Positions 23,758 through 35,300 of a stretch of DNA of 64,000 bases are shown piece after piece (the stretch's first letter is position 1; every line of letters starts with the position of its first letter). The DNA lies in assembly GCF_030272615.1 (NCBI RefSeq), contig NC_081406.1, positions 398,137,939-398,201,938 of the forward strand, given 5' to 3'. Position numbers and translations under genes: made by a program. This stretch comes from Cryptomeria japonica. Its lineage: Eukaryota; Streptophyta; Pinopsida; Cupressales; Cupressaceae. The notes beneath the pieces are model-generated. The model saw only the letters and a list, made by a program, of their open reading frames with translations, was not told where the DNA came from and did not search any database.

Positions 23758-24838
23758 TCATTGGGTGCTCCCTCTGTCCTCCTCATCCCTGCTATGTCTC
23801 GAGGATGAAGCCCCTCCTGTCCCTGGTCCTGGTTGTGGTGGTCTCCTAGGTCCACTCACCCCCATGCTACTCACTAACCTCTGAGAGCGTGGCCTGCTCT
23901 CTGTCCTTGATCGTGACTGATATGACACTGCTCTCTGCTCTGGTGGAACTGCACTCTCATATAGAGTCCTCAAATGGCACATCTCATCTCCTGCCTCTAA
24001 TAAAATCTGTGCCATCTCACGTGCACTAGCATCCCTAATCGACCCAACATACTCAGTCACTCTCTGCTCTACTTGCTGTGCCTGGGCTATTGCTGTATCT
24101 TGAGCCTCTGTCAGCCTGGTTATCTCTGTCCTCATGATGGCATTCTATCTCTCCAATGTACCAATGTGATCATGCTGACTTGCTATGGCAGCCCTACATA
24201 TCTCCATCTCCTCTATGCTGGCTGTCTCCTGCCCTATGGGTATATCTTGCAATGACTCATGATCTGCTGGATCTGGCTCATCTCTCTGCATGCACCTAGG
24301 ACTCTCCTCTCCCTCATCGTCCTCCTCAGCCTCATGCTCGTCCCCCTCATCCTCCTCTCCCTCATCCTCATCATCTCCCTCCTCATTATCTTCCTCCTCA
24401 TCATCTCCCTCCTCCTCTCCCTCATCGTCATCATCCTCCTCTCTAGCGAGTGGGAAGTCGTCCTGTCTCCTATGTACCAAAATATCAAGATCCGTCAATG
24501 GCACTATCCGCCATCGTGCAAACCATCTCTCATACTCCTCTATCATCCTGATATCTACAACATTTGATCTAAACTCCCACTGTCTCCACTGTAGCTGTGT
24601 GAAGTCGGCATATGCTATGTGTGGCTGAATCATCCTCCCCCACTGGCTCTGAATGCCATCGCTCCGCCAATGCGGTGAGTAGTCCTGTGTTTTCCCTAAT
24701 CTCGAGCATGTATGTAATATAGTATAATCCAAGTCCTACTAATGTGTCTTTGTCCATACTCCTGAGTCTGTGTTGCAACATGAAGCAGTCAGGTCTGTTC
24801 TCACGCGCGATCAATGGATACTGTCGACTCTGCATCAC
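23758..24838 (-). pseudogene. Antisense ORF of the Tat element
   Basis: About 360 codons running against gag-pol, between integrase and the 3' LTR, where Tat-group elements often carry an antisense ORF. Read right to left, 24838-24660 begins MMQSRQYPLIARENRPDCF and includes TLVGLGLYYITYMLEIREN. A frame change near 24655 leads to MIQPHIAYADFTQLQWRQWE and WFARWRIVPLTDLDILVH. About 24300-24460 is an Asp/Glu-rich run from a CTC/CAT repeat. After a TAG near 24145 the same frame gives a helical Gln/Glu/Arg region and a Pro/Arg/Ser tail ending at 23758. The N-terminal part may belong to the plant mobile domain group seen in other Tat antisense ORFs, but this is uncertain. Confidence 0.65.
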
Positions 24839-25664
24839 AATTGGGGCACAATTTGTCAGTTTTAGGGTTTTCTCCTAAGGGCTGCATTTCCTAGTTTCAT
24901 GCACCAATCAGGGTTTTTCTTATCTATTTTGACCTATCCTACCCTTATCCATCTTTTTAGGATCATCTGCGTGCTGCTTTCGATCAAATTAGTGTCCTAA
25001 GTGCACAATTGCGCTTGTGTACCCTGTCTTGCGCCTATGCAGCATCAAGCTATGCCTATGTACCTTACATAGGCATAGAACCTATTTACATAGGCGCATA
25101 ATGCACCCACACAGGTGCAGGTATGCCTTTTTCCCTCCCCTATGGGCCCCGCAATGTCTCGCAATCAAGCAAAATGCATGAAATTGACCATATGGGTTTT
25201 TGAGCTACATACCGCTATTCCCATGTCGTCCAGTCATCTGTAGGTGCGTACACATTCCCCAAGGTGATCTACCATTGGAATGTTCACCATCTCTCTGCAA
25301 GGGTCCTTTTTCCCGAGCAACAACTCTTCCACTTTGGCCAGTGCAAATGAACTCTTTTCCTTCTCCTTGTCTCTTATATAGATCTTTGTCAGTACCTAGA
25401 TGGACATGCATTCTCTCCATCTTGTGATGGTCACGGTCTTTTGTGCCTTCCAAGGCTTGTTATTTGTGCATCCGACCTTCAATTTTTGATCCGTTCGAAC
25501 CTATCATCTTCTATCATTCTTATCGATCACTTGGCCTCTTTTCTGGATTTTTCCGGCCAATTCCTCGAGGGGGCATGCATATGTCATTGTTATTGTTTGG
25601 GGCATTTTCATTATTGTTCTTTGAAACAATGCTTATAATCACATTGTCTCAAAGAGGGGCAAAA
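24839..25664 (+). other. Tat 3' untranslated region ending in a polypurine tract
   Basis: Non-coding. Near 25000-25110 there are repeated 'cataggcg' and 'gcgcctatg' words. The end AAAGAGGGGCAAAA (25651-25664) directly precedes the 3' LTR and is the expected polypurine primer. Confidence 0.75.
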
Positions 25665-27085
25665 TGTAGACATCTAAAAATGGTCAACGCTTGTGGGGTC
25701 ATACTTTAACATTTGCGCATTGCCTTATTTTAGGGTTCTTGCATCGCATTAACATTTCTTCTATGTTGTGCACTTGGTCTTTATCATTTGTGAGCATCGA
25801 GTCCTTCTTCTGCAATCCTCATTTTTCTCTCTTTCAAATTAGGTCTTGTCGATAGCAATCTTCAGTCATGATTTTGGTAAATCTTATCCTGTCGCATCAT
25901 GGTGCATGCTCATTTATCATCATTTTGGACATCGTCAATCCTAATCAATGATAGAATTAGGGTTCTGTCCTCTTGTCAATCTTTCAATCATCTTTATCTT
26001 GTTAGTATCATTTGCGATTATCAACTTGTCAATCTCATCATTTTGTGATTGATTCATCATTGATCCTTGTCCTTGTCAATCTTGTCATTTTGCGATCGAT
26101 TCGTCATCGATCCTTGTCCTTTTCAATCATGTCAATTTGGATCAATTAGTCATTGTTCCTTGTCAATGGGCGCTTATCAATTTGATCTCCTTGTCAATCT
26201 TGGTCAATTTGTCATTGATTTTTGTCAACCAATTTTAATCATTTATCAACATTGGTCCTTTGTCAGTCAGAATCATGATCGAACCTACATTAATTTCTTG
26301 TTGTCTTGACCTAATTCCTTGTCCTCTTATTTCTAGGGTTTTTATGATTTGTTCATTTAATCCTTTTCTTCTTCTTTGTGGGTTAAATAAATCTATTTAT
26401 TTAGTCCTAGGTCTCTTTCATGAATTAATTAATGGATGAAAACCTATTAATTAATTCACCTAATTTCTATTTCATCTTTTTCCTCAATTTTCTAATTTGC
26501 TAATTTCTCCTAATTCCTAATTTCTATTTCTCCTATTTTCTTTAATTTTTTTTTCTAATATTTCCCCTAATTTCATGGGAATGACATTTCAATCTTGTCA
26601 TAATTTGTCATGCATTTTGCATAGCAACTTGTCATAATTTGTCATAATTTGTCATACTCCTTGCATAGAAAATTGTCATTTGTCATAATTTTGCCATTCT
26701 TGATTTGAATTTCCTTTCAAATCTCTTCATGCTAATCTTGTCCTCTCTCCAATTTGTCTATAAATTGGATGGTTTTATTCAATCAAAAAATCAATCAACC
26801 ATGCTTCTATTATCCTTATGCTACAATTTTCATCTTGTCATCTTGCTTGATTTCATACTTTGCTCTTGCACTTGTAGGTGAGATCCACAAACGAGATAAT
26901 TTGAAGGAGAAAGAAGGACAATGGAGGTCAATTGAAAGAGACATTGGTGATGATTTTTCATTTATTTTGAATGTCTTATTTTCAGTTCTTCTATTGATGG
27001 TAATAGGATTTTAATTCATTGCAATTTAGCTTTGTGGTTAGCTAATATTTATTGCTTTGATGCATTCCATTTTCCTAGTTACACA
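25665..27085 (+). mobile_element. 3' LTR of the Tat element
   Basis: 1,421 bp, a near copy of 10481-11892, followed by the duplication AAAAT. It has one extra CATAATTTGT-type unit near 26635-26655 compared with the 5' LTR. Confidence 0.93.
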
Positions 27086-27090
27086 AAAAT

Positions 27091-27863
27091 ATTTAAGGGG
27101 TAACATACCTTTATACTTTTGGTTTTTCTCTTCAGCTTTCTCACAAAGTTTGATTCCATCTCATTCAGGCTCTCCTCATCATCTGAATAATTTTCTGTAT
27201 CTTTTGATGGTTTAAAGGTTGTTTTTGATTTTTCTTTATCTCTGCCAAACTCCCCAATCTCTAATGCAGTCAAGGTGCCAAACAACTGTTCTCTAGTGAA
27301 TTTTTATGGATCATAGGTCTCTGCAATAGTTGAAATCTTGTCACTATAACTCTCTGGTAAAGTCCTCATAATCTTTTATATTACATCGTTCTCATCCAAG
27401 ACACCACTAAGATCTCTGATCTTATTTACAACATTGTCAAACTTATAAAAATAGCTTGCTACACCTTCACCTTCTTCCATTCTCAAATCCTCACATGTGC
27501 TCTTACTAGTCTTCATCTTAGATAACTTGACTCTTTCATTTCCTTCATAGATACTTTTCATCTTTCCCAAACTTCACAAGCAATATCCAAAGAAACAACT
27601 GTCACCAATTTAGTTTTAGACAAAGCACTAAAGATAGCATACCTTGCTTGCTCATTTTCTTCATAGGTCCATTTTCTAGTAGCAAATATTTAGTCTCCAC
27701 ATCTTTCGAGGTTTTGTAACTTAGAGAAATCAAATATCCTCACATCTTTAATTTTTAGAAACTATATTTGCATCCTTCAAAGGTAGGAATAGTCAATTTA
27801 TGTGCCATTAGATCTCCTTGAGAAGTTAGTCTCACTTTCTAGGAACAAAAGATTTGATACCAA
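27091..27863 (-). pseudogene. gag and primer site of the outer Copia
   Basis: Read right to left. The primer binding site TTGGTATCAAATC (27851-27863) resembles the initiator-Met tRNA site used by Copia elements. Gag then follows, with the piece 27376-27570 including CEDLRMEEGEGVASYFYKF and VVNKIRDLSGVLDENDVI, a UBN2/gag-polypeptide type capsid. The piece 27079-27285 (EIGEFGRDKEKSK, DTENYSDDEESLNEMESNF) leads to the zinc knuckle, which the gypsy element interrupts at 27086-27090. The knuckle's first Cys is replaced by Tyr in the adjoining codons. Several stops are present. Confidence 0.8.
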
Positions 27864-27864
27864 T

Positions 27865-27952
27865 TGTTAAATATTTCAAAAAATTGAGAGGGGGGGTGAA
27901 TCAGTTGTATTATTTAAATATATTTTTGTTTTGATTAATTTAAATATATTTT
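27865..27952 (-). mobile_element. 5' LTR of the outer Copia, 3' fragment
   Basis: Starts (plus strand) TGTTAAATATTTC directly beside the primer site and matches 2807-2880 of the other LTR (shared GGGGTGAATCAGTTGTATTATTTAAATATA). The remaining part lies at 42857-43898. The junction holds the inner Copia. Confidence 0.82.
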
Positions 27953-29416
27953 TGTTAATCTTAGAGGATCTAGTTAATACTGAGAAGGGGGGGGGGGGAA
28001 TCATTATTAACAACAATTTCAAACTTAAAACTTTAACTTAAAAAACTTCACCAAATCAATCATAAACCAGTAATAAACTCTTTACCATTACTGGTAACAC
28101 TAATAACCAACTGTTAAACTGATTTAACAAAACTACTCATTAAGTGTTCATCAACATGCATAAACTAAAAGTAAATCAAATCAACACATTAGAAACATTC
28201 ACCACATGAACACCATGTTTTTCATGTGGAAACCCAAATAGGGAAAAACCCTGGTGGGAATTGGTACCCACAAAAATTGTGCACTCTTTCAGAATGCGCC
28301 CTATTAGGAGCCTAGTCCGATTAGAATCTTACAAAGATGCCCTATTAGGAGTCACTCGGTTAAAGGATTTAGATGATGAGCCCTGTTAGGAGCTTTGACC
28401 TATTAGGATCAACCTCACAATAGGATTAAACACTCATATGTTGAGCTACCTGGTTAAGGGATTTACATTGTAAGGCATGTTAGAAGCTACCCAATTAAGG
28501 GATTTTGACTACTGCAATTGTTAGGGAACACCAATGAATGATCTGGGTATAGAGCATAACTGCTTGCTTGATCAGATCCAATTTTTCTCCAAATCTACCA
28601 TACTCACACTCTGGTTCAGCTTCACACTCTTCTCAAAAACCACCAACACAACAAACATCAACTAAACTGACATAAATAACCTTTGCAACTTAGTCGGTTA
28701 CAAAACCCTAAGACTTACAACATAGATCATCAAATGGATCATTACAATTAATTATAAATCAATTACAACTATTGATGATCACCGCACCTCGATCTTATAC
28801 AAAGTCAAACTATTGGAACACTCTTCTAAGAGCTTTGTTGTTTCCCAAGAAATTCCATCTTCAAACACGCTAAAAAAATAATTCATCCATCTACACGAGT
28901 TGTGCCACATGACCTCCAACATTTGAACTTGATGTAGATCACCACCAAACCAAAAATCATTGCCAGTTAAGATAATTCTTTTCCAGTCCTTAAACCCTTC
29001 TTAAACCCTAGCAAAAATACAACATAAATCATAAAAATGACTTTCGATAAATAAAACATGATGCGGTTCTAGTCAGATACATATTACAATGATAAAAACT
29101 CACATTCCAAACCACAATACTTCAATCATCACCAATTGTCAGATCTAATCAAAACATTTCCTCATTTACCAGTTAAGGTCCTAATTCCCAGTTTCCTGTT
29201 TGTTTACCGGTAAGGTCTTTCCATTAGACCAAAAAGACTAAGATGACAAAATAAAACATATAAAACATTAGTTTCCATCAATGAAAACACAAATAACTGA
29301 TCAAAGTCATCCAATTGTGCAATCACAATCTCTTCATCACAATGTCATCATAAACAATCCTTTACCAATCCAGTCATCATTCTTCATCTGCATCAGTTGT
29401 GCTAATAATTCCACCA
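27953..29416 (-). mobile_element. 3' LTR of the inner Copia
   Basis: 1,464 bp. On the minus strand it starts TGGTGGAATTATTAGCAC after the polypurine tract AAAGGGGGAGAA and ends ...GATTAACA. It is highly similar to 41362-42851, including repeated CCTAATAGG/GTTAAGGGATTT units at 28300-28510 and a hairpin CCACATGAA...TTCATGTGG at about 28204-28231. A run of 12 G (27986-27997) is the C-tract of the minus strand. Confidence 0.9.
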
Positions 29417-29428
29417 TTCTCCCCCTTT

Positions 29429-29806
29429 GGCATTGATAGAAACACCAACATAAACATCAACATATTCAACTAAAAATATTCAACTAAAATCATGCTACTC
29501 TATTCTGGAACTTCTCTGCTGCACTTCACTCTTTTGCTAGTTCTTCTCTTCTCCTCCTAGAACTAAATCTTCATTTCTTCTCCCCAATCATATTTCTTAT
29601 TCTCTCCCTTTGATAACAATTCTAAAGGTGTAGATGCATCACTGCTTATCAAATCCATTGCTGTTGTTTTCAACATCTCTTTAAATCTCATCTAAGTTGC
29701 CCCCCCTACGAAGTAGCTGTCATTTCATCAATCCATAGTGAAAAGTTTTTAATAAGCATACTGGATTGATGTGTTTCCTATATCCTAGTTTTTCTTGTAT
29801 AGGAGT
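29429..29806 (-). other. Inner Copia sequence between polypurine tract and RNase H
   Basis: About 380 bp of untranslated internal sequence. Nothing recognisable beyond the polypurine tract at its left edge. Confidence 0.5.
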
Positions 29807-30393
29807 CTAACCCCTACCCATTTTATCTCTGAGGTACTCAAAGGTAGTCTTCCACAAAGGTTTTGTGAAAATGTCTGCTAGCTGCTCTTTGCTTGTCACA
29901 TACTCCATTTTGACTTGTTTTTCCTATACTCTCTCCCTCAAAAAGTGATATTTCAATTCTATGTGTTTAGCTCTTGCATATAATACAAGATTTTTTGAAA
30001 TATTAATTGCACTACTATTGTCCCAATGAAAAACTTAATCTCACTAATAAGAGACATCTCAAATTCTTTCTTCATCTCCTCAGCAAAAGCTATACATAAA
30101 TCATCATCACCTCCAAAAATAATATCATCTACAAATACTTCAACTATCAACACTCCATCTCCATTAGTCTTAAGATATATGTTACTGTCCTCACTGGTAT
30201 GCTGAAACCCTAGCTTTATCAGGTGTGCATGCAATCTTTCAAACCATGCTCTCGGTGCCTGCTTCAATCCATACAATACCTTATGTAACTTGAAAACCAT
30301 ATATTTATCCTCAGACAAAGAAAATCCATTCGATTGTTCTATGTACACTTCTTCCTCAAGGATGCCATTAAGAAAAGAAGATTTAACATCCAT
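29807..30393 (-). pseudogene. RT C-terminal part fused to RNase H end, inner Copia
   Basis: The open piece 29959-30393 begins MDVKSSFLNGILEEEVYIEQ, continues with LYGLKQAPRAWFERLHAHL and holds the catalytic FVDDIIFGGDDD. After EMSLISEIKFFIG (about 30030) the expected ~200 codons of RT thumb and RNase H are missing. The sequence joins, one frame over, to DNSSAINISKN, HIELKYHFLRE and DIFTKPLWKTTFEYL, ending at a stop at 29807-29809. This is an internal deletion, so the enzyme would lack most of RNase H. The right edge is the LINE insertion. Confidence 0.85.
30385..30393. repeat. LINE target-site duplication, left copy
   Basis: AACATCCAT. The same nonamer lies at 37899-37907. It falls in the RT codons for QMDV of the inner Copia, which continues correctly on the other side. 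Confidence 0.85.
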
Positions 30394-30432
30394 TTAGTAA
30401 TGCTAGCAACAATTCTACCTAAGATCAAACCA

Positions 30433-32108
30433 ATGGAGGGAACAACACAAGCAGAGGGGGGAAATTTGAATTCTGGAAATGGAGGGAACAACGAGGCTGG
30501 GTCCTCTGGTTCTGCTGCCTCTGCAGCTCAAGGACAAGTGATGGATGATGAGGATGGGAGACCGGATGGGGACCCATGGCAATGGGACCCTCCTCCCAAC
30601 CACAAAAAGATGATAGATTCTCCAAAATTGGGTCCCAAGGCTGTCAAAGTTGACTTAGAAAAGATCATGGAGGTGAAAGCCCTCAAACCTTGGAGTAGTC
30701 TGTTTGCAAATAAACCATCTAGAAAACTGACTGGAAAATTGTCATTTCCCTTTGTGAAAGACATCTCTGATAGAAAAAGGGTAAACTTGCTATTGCGGTT
30801 CCAGATTTGGTTATCAATCATAGCATTTCTTTAATGGCTTTCTCTCTGGTGGGGAAGTTTGTTGGACCACGACCCAATATTGAGGATGTTAGGTCTTTTG
30901 TAAAGAGAAAATGGAGGATGAAAGGTCAGGTTGATGTTTCTGCCCTGTCTAGAGGCTTTTTCATTTTTTCCTTCTCTTGTGGGGAAGATATGGAAGCAAC
31001 ATTAAGCGGTGGTCCTTGGATGTTTGGTAAATCTTCCCTATCTATGAGAAAATGGTCTCCTAATATGGAACTCAATGACTCTTTCTTTGAATTTGCTCCG
31101 GTTTGGGTAAGGCTGCCTAGCTTGCTGATGGAATTCTGGGTTGAGGATGTTTTCTCAGGAATTGCAAACTCCTTTGGAGAGCTTGTTACGATAGATCCAA
31201 TGACTGCAGCTCAAAAAAGGTTGGTTTATGCGTGCATTTGTGTCAATATTTCGTAGAAGATGGATCTTCCTAGTTCTATTGATATAAGTTCCAAACTTGG
31301 ATTATGGGAACAAACAATAGAGTTCGAGTCCCTCCCCTTTGTGTGCTTTTCTTGTAAAAAGGCTGGTCACTGGGCTAAGGCTTTCCCTAGTAACCCTAAA
31401 AAACCTGTGATGGTTAACAATCCTCATAAACAAGTTTGGAAAGAAAAGAAAAATAATAAGGAAGGTAGTAAAGTGGATGGAAGAAGTGGAATTCCTGGCA
31501 ACATACTAGACCTATCAGAAGGAGATAGAAATGACCCTCTTAAGACTCCCCCATTGAAGGAAGATAAAAAGAATGAAATGAGTGAGTTTGAGATCAAAAC
31601 AGTCAATAATTTTGATGCTCTATAGGCTCAGGAGGAAGAGAATGCTATCAGTGAAGAGATTCTTGAAGAAGGTGAGATTGAGATTGTCACCGAATCTCAT
31701 CGTGAGGCCCCTCAAGTTTCAGTAACAAAAAGAGATGAAGAGTGCCTAAATGAATTTGAAGGACATGAAATTAAACTTGGAAGGAAGAACAAGTTTGGAT
31801 CGCCTAAGGTTAATCTAAATGCATTATTGCATAATATTGGAGTTGATACGCCCACATCATCCCAGAAAAGAGGAGAACGGTGGAGTAACATGAAAGATGA
31901 GCCCAGAGAGGAGCATGAGGGAGAAATAACAAGGAATGGAAAAAAGAAAAACAAGAAGGCAGGATGCCCTAATGGGGTGAAAACTAGGACTAGGTCCAAG
32001 GCTGATATTGGTGCCTCCAAATCTCCGCAGGAATGTAAAACTATGAAAAGGCACAGGGATCAGGAGAGCAAGCAAAACATAGCTGATGGAAGGCAACAAA
32101 CTATATAG
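30433..32108 (+). pseudogene. LINE ORF1: DUF4283-type RNA-binding protein with zinc knuckle
   Basis: Likely the RNA chaperone of the LINE particle. Taken to start at MEGTTQAEGGNLNSG (30433). A Gly/Ser/Asp-rich N-terminus precedes a DUF4283-like domain (about 30810-31250: LVGKFVGPRPNIEDVRSF, GPWMFGKSSLSMRKWSPN, FEFAPVWVRLPSL), then the knuckle CFSCKKAGHWAKAF at about 31345-31385, whose last Cys is Phe. The rest is basic and acidic linker (NGKKKNKKAG) to the stop at 32106. There is one frame change near 30780 and in-frame TAG codons at 31257 and near 31623, so it is broken. Total about 560 codons, normal for a plant LINE ORF1. Confidence 0.85.
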
Positions 32109-32131
32109 GAATCTTTCCCCCAGGTTTCCAA

Positions 32132-33060
32132 GTGAAGGTAATATCATGGAATATCAGAGGCCTAAATGGTCTCAATAAACAGGATATATTACGGAATCTC
32201 ATTTGAGACCATAAGATGAATATTATCCTGGTTCAGGAAACCAAAATGAGTAAGGAGAAAGTGGAGAATTTAAACTTCTTTAAAAATGGAGGGGTTTGTG
32301 GTAGCAGTTTGAACGGGGCATCTAGTGGGGTGGCTATATTCTAGAACAAGAAAACTATTGTAGGAGAAATTATTGATGAAGATGGTAACATTATATCCAT
32401 GAAAGTTAAAAGCATCTATGAAGGAAAGGAATGGGTGGTCAAAAATATCTATGCACCTAATTCCAAATCTACTAGGAGCAAATTTTGGGATAAAATCCAG
32501 CAGAAAAGAAGATCTTTCCCTAAGAAAAGCTGGGTGTTGATGGGAGATTTCAATACTCCTCCGCAAGGTACTGATAAATCTGGAGGAACTCAAGCCCAAC
32601 TGGACAATAGATCTGATTTGATGGACTTCATCAATGTCAATGCTCTTATTGATATGGATCTTATTGGAGCTTCTTACACCTGGTCTAATCATAGGGATGG
32701 TGAAGACCTCATTCAGGTAAGACTTGATAGATCCCTTGTTACTAATGATTTGATTCTTTCTCATAGATGTTCCCTATTAGTTGTCAATAGAATTGGTTCA
32801 GATCATTATCCCATCATTATCCCATTGCCTTTGTTGCTGAGTCCATTAAGAGTAAACATAGTTTCCCTTTTTGGTTTGAGAAAATGTGGATTTCACACCC
32901 CTCTCTTGAAAAAATCATTTCCAACTGGTGGAGTATTGATGTGCATGGAACCACCATGTATAAAGTTGCTAAAAAAATTAGAAACATCAAAGATAACAGT
33001 AAGATATGGAACAAGAAGGTCTTTGGTGATATTTTTGACTCTAAGAAAAAGCTAAAGGAG
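32132..33060 (+). pseudogene. LINE ORF2, APE-type endonuclease domain
   Basis: Nicks target DNA for target-primed reverse transcription. Motifs in order: VKVISWNIRGLNG (Asn), ILVQETKMS (catalytic Glu), VVKNIYAPNS, SWVLMGDFNTPP (Asp/Asn), ASYTWSNHRDG, QVRLDRSL and GSDHYPIIIP (Asp-His), a complete exonuclease-endonuclease-phosphatase set. In-frame TGA and TAG codons occur near 32204 and 32342, and the frame shifts near 32830, after which the protein continues as SFPFWFEKMWISHPSLEKI. No start ATG is obvious; ORF2 follows ORF1 by about 20 bp. Confidence 0.88.
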
Positions 33061-34420
33061 GAATTAGAACAGATCCAAAACTCTATACAGAAAGATGGCT
33101 ATAAAAAGTATCCCAAAGCTAAGGAAGATGATGTTTTAGTCAAACTTCACAACATCATCTCTAGGGAGGAAATCTATTGGAGGCAGAGATCTAGGGCTAT
33201 TTGGCTGGAACAAAATTTCTAGATTAATTACCGAGGACAAAATTATTCTTAATGAGGATGATATTAGGGATGAAGCTGTTAGTTTCTTTTCTCAGCTCCT
33301 CACCGGTAGCAAGGATATTGATTATACCCAACAACAAGATTTGGTTGACATCATCCCCAAGATTATTAATCCTAATCAGAATAAGGCTCTTTTTGCTATC
33401 CCCTTTGTTGGGGAAATTAAAAAAGCTGTCTTGTCCTTTCAAGGGGATACGACTTCGGGACCTGATGGCTTCCCTATGTTTTTCTTCCAGGAATTTTGGC
33501 TTTGATGAGAAGATAATCAAAATTATCAGAGAGTTTATCTCCACTCCTATGTTTTCAATTCTCATTAATGGATCTCCTACTAAATTCTTTAAATCGTCAA
33601 GGGGGCTCAGACAAGGAGATCCCATATCTCCTATTCCTTTCACCATCTTGGTTGAGAGAATGAGCAGACTGATCCGAAAAATGAAAGTGAATAAAATTAT
33701 CAAAGGTCTTCAACCTTCCTCTGCTAATGTTTTTTGTTCTCATCAATAGTTTGTTGTGATACTATATTAATGGGATATTCTTCTGTTGGGGAGGCTGCTA
33801 CCTTTAAAGGTGCTCTTAATTCTTATTCTATGGCTACTGGCCAACAAGTCAATTGGGACAAATCGGCTATATACTTCTTGAACACTCCGATCATAAGACA
33901 ACAAAGAATTGCTAAAATTATTGGTTGCAAGGTGGAAATGCTCCCCTCCACTTGTCTGGGTCTTCCCTTGGGATTAGCTCCCCCAAAATCCTTTTGGAAT
34001 ATGCTAATTATCTGTATGGATCCATTTTATCTCAGGCTGGAAAGTTGCAGCTTCTTCAAGATACTCTCCAGAATCTCCATGTATATGCTCTCAATCTATT
34101 TGGTATCCCGACTAAATTTGTTGAAGCATTAGAAAGAATCCAGAAGAGATTTCTCTGGTCAGGAGTTGAAGAAAAAAAGTGACTATCCTTGGTTGCTTGG
34201 GACAAAGTGTGTAAAACAAAGAGCAAAGGATGACTTGGTATTAAAGCTCTAATTTTTTTTAATAAAGCTCTCCTTGCTAAACAAATATGGAGATCTTATG
34301 ACAATAAGAAAGATTGGAACTAGATCTGGTTTGACAAATATATTCAAAATCAGACACTCTAGGATCTCCTTAACTCTGAAGACATCCTTGTTGGGTCCTT
34401 CATTTGGAATAGTATTATCA
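33061..34420 (+). pseudogene. LINE ORF2, reverse transcriptase with internal deletion
   Basis: The linker and start of RT run to DTTSGPDGFPMFFFQEFW (about 33490). They then jump to GFDEKIIKIIREFISTPMFS with only 'ttttggctttga' between, so the segment that normally holds the first catalytic Asp is absent. RT continues with SRGLRQGDPISPI. The active-site box expected as (Y/F)ADD is replaced by a stop and a shifted VCCDT near 33745. Later segments are ALNSYSMATGQQVNWDKSAI, LPSTCLGLPLG and FVEALERIQKRFLWSG. Multiple stops. The protein cannot be an active RT. Confidence 0.85.
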
Positions 34421-35300
34421 AATCCATAAAAGTGGGCAAAGCTAGAGCTAGATGGGTCCTTGGAAAAGGTGACAAAATAAGGTTCTGGGAGGATCCTTGG
34501 ATGAACAATGAGCCTCTCTTTGATCAAGGCAACAATCAATTTATTGAGGAATGTAAAAGGAGGTTTGGGTCTATGGTGTGTGACTACTGGAAGGAGAACA
34601 AATGGGTTAGGCTTGATGTTATAAATGCTGGATTTTCCCTGCTCCAACAGGAGCTGCTGTCTTTTTCTATTAACAAAGATTATGATGATGTTTTCCTCTG
34701 GAAGAGTAATCCTAGAGGTGACTTTACGGTTGCTTCTGGCTACAAAAACACTTTCACTCAGACCAGTAACCCTATATGGGGCAAAGTTTGGAACAAAATT
34801 ATTATCCCTAAAGTCAATATGTTCCTTTGGCTTTCTACTCACAATAGGATCCTTACTATTGACAACTTGGTCCGAAGAGGTTTTATGTTCCCTACCAGGT
34901 GTGAGCTATGCCAGAAAGAGGAAGAATCAGTTGATCATCTATTTTTCCATTGCTCCTTCACTTGGGAAATCTGGAGTAAGTTTTGGGTGAATTGGAAAGT
35001 TTATTGGGTCATGCACAAGAGTCTCAAGGAAATTATTTGGCAATGGACCTTCCCTACCAAATTTCCTCTTATCAAGAACCTTTGGTCCCTGATCCTCCCC
35101 ATGACTTGCTGGGGAATCTAGAAAGAGAGAAATAACATAATATTTAGGGAAGCTAAGTGCACCTCTTAGGTGGTCTTTGAAAAAGTTTGTAGGGATATAA
35201 AAGAAAACATAAATATTCCTCACAGGAACAATAAAAAATAGTTTTTTACTGATATGAATGAAATTGAAAAAGGCATCCTTACTGAATGAAGCTTAATCCA
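34421..35300 (+). pseudogene. LINE ORF2, zinc-binding (zf-RVT) region
   Basis: A 229-codon open stretch at 34432-35121. Motifs: VLGKGDKIRFWEDPWM, DVFLWKSNPRGDFTVASGY, VWNKIIIPKVNMFLWLSTHNR and LCQKEEESVDHLFFHCSFTW, the Cys/His cluster of the zf-RVT domain found after RT in plant LINEs. It ends with a TAG at 35119 in place of the usual Trp-rich motif. Confidence 0.88.

Larger units (their letters stand above)
10481..27085 (+). mobile_element. Tat-lineage Ty3/gypsy retrotransposon, 16.6 kb, structurally complete
   Basis: LTRs at 10481-11892 and 25665-27085 begin TGTAGACATC and end GTTACACA. Target duplication AAAAT is exact (10476-10480 and 27086-27090). The order gag, protease, RT, RNase H, second RNase H, integrase marks a Ty3/gypsy element of the Tat group. 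Long untranslated regions flank the genes: 1.8 kb of leader and 3.8 kb between integrase and the 3' LTR, the latter with an antisense ORF. In the first ~180 bp the LTRs differ at about ten sites by eye, mostly C/T or G/A, so the insertion is younger than its Copia host. All genes carry premature stops. Confidence 0.93.

Noticed and set aside
24259-24628. Plus-strand Ser/Leu-rich frames of about 100 codons
   Set aside because: They are the complement of the Asp/Glu repeat in the antisense ORF.
34249-34842. A 197-codon minus-strand frame
   Set aside because: It lies antisense to the LINE zf-RVT region, whose plus-strand translation matches the family.
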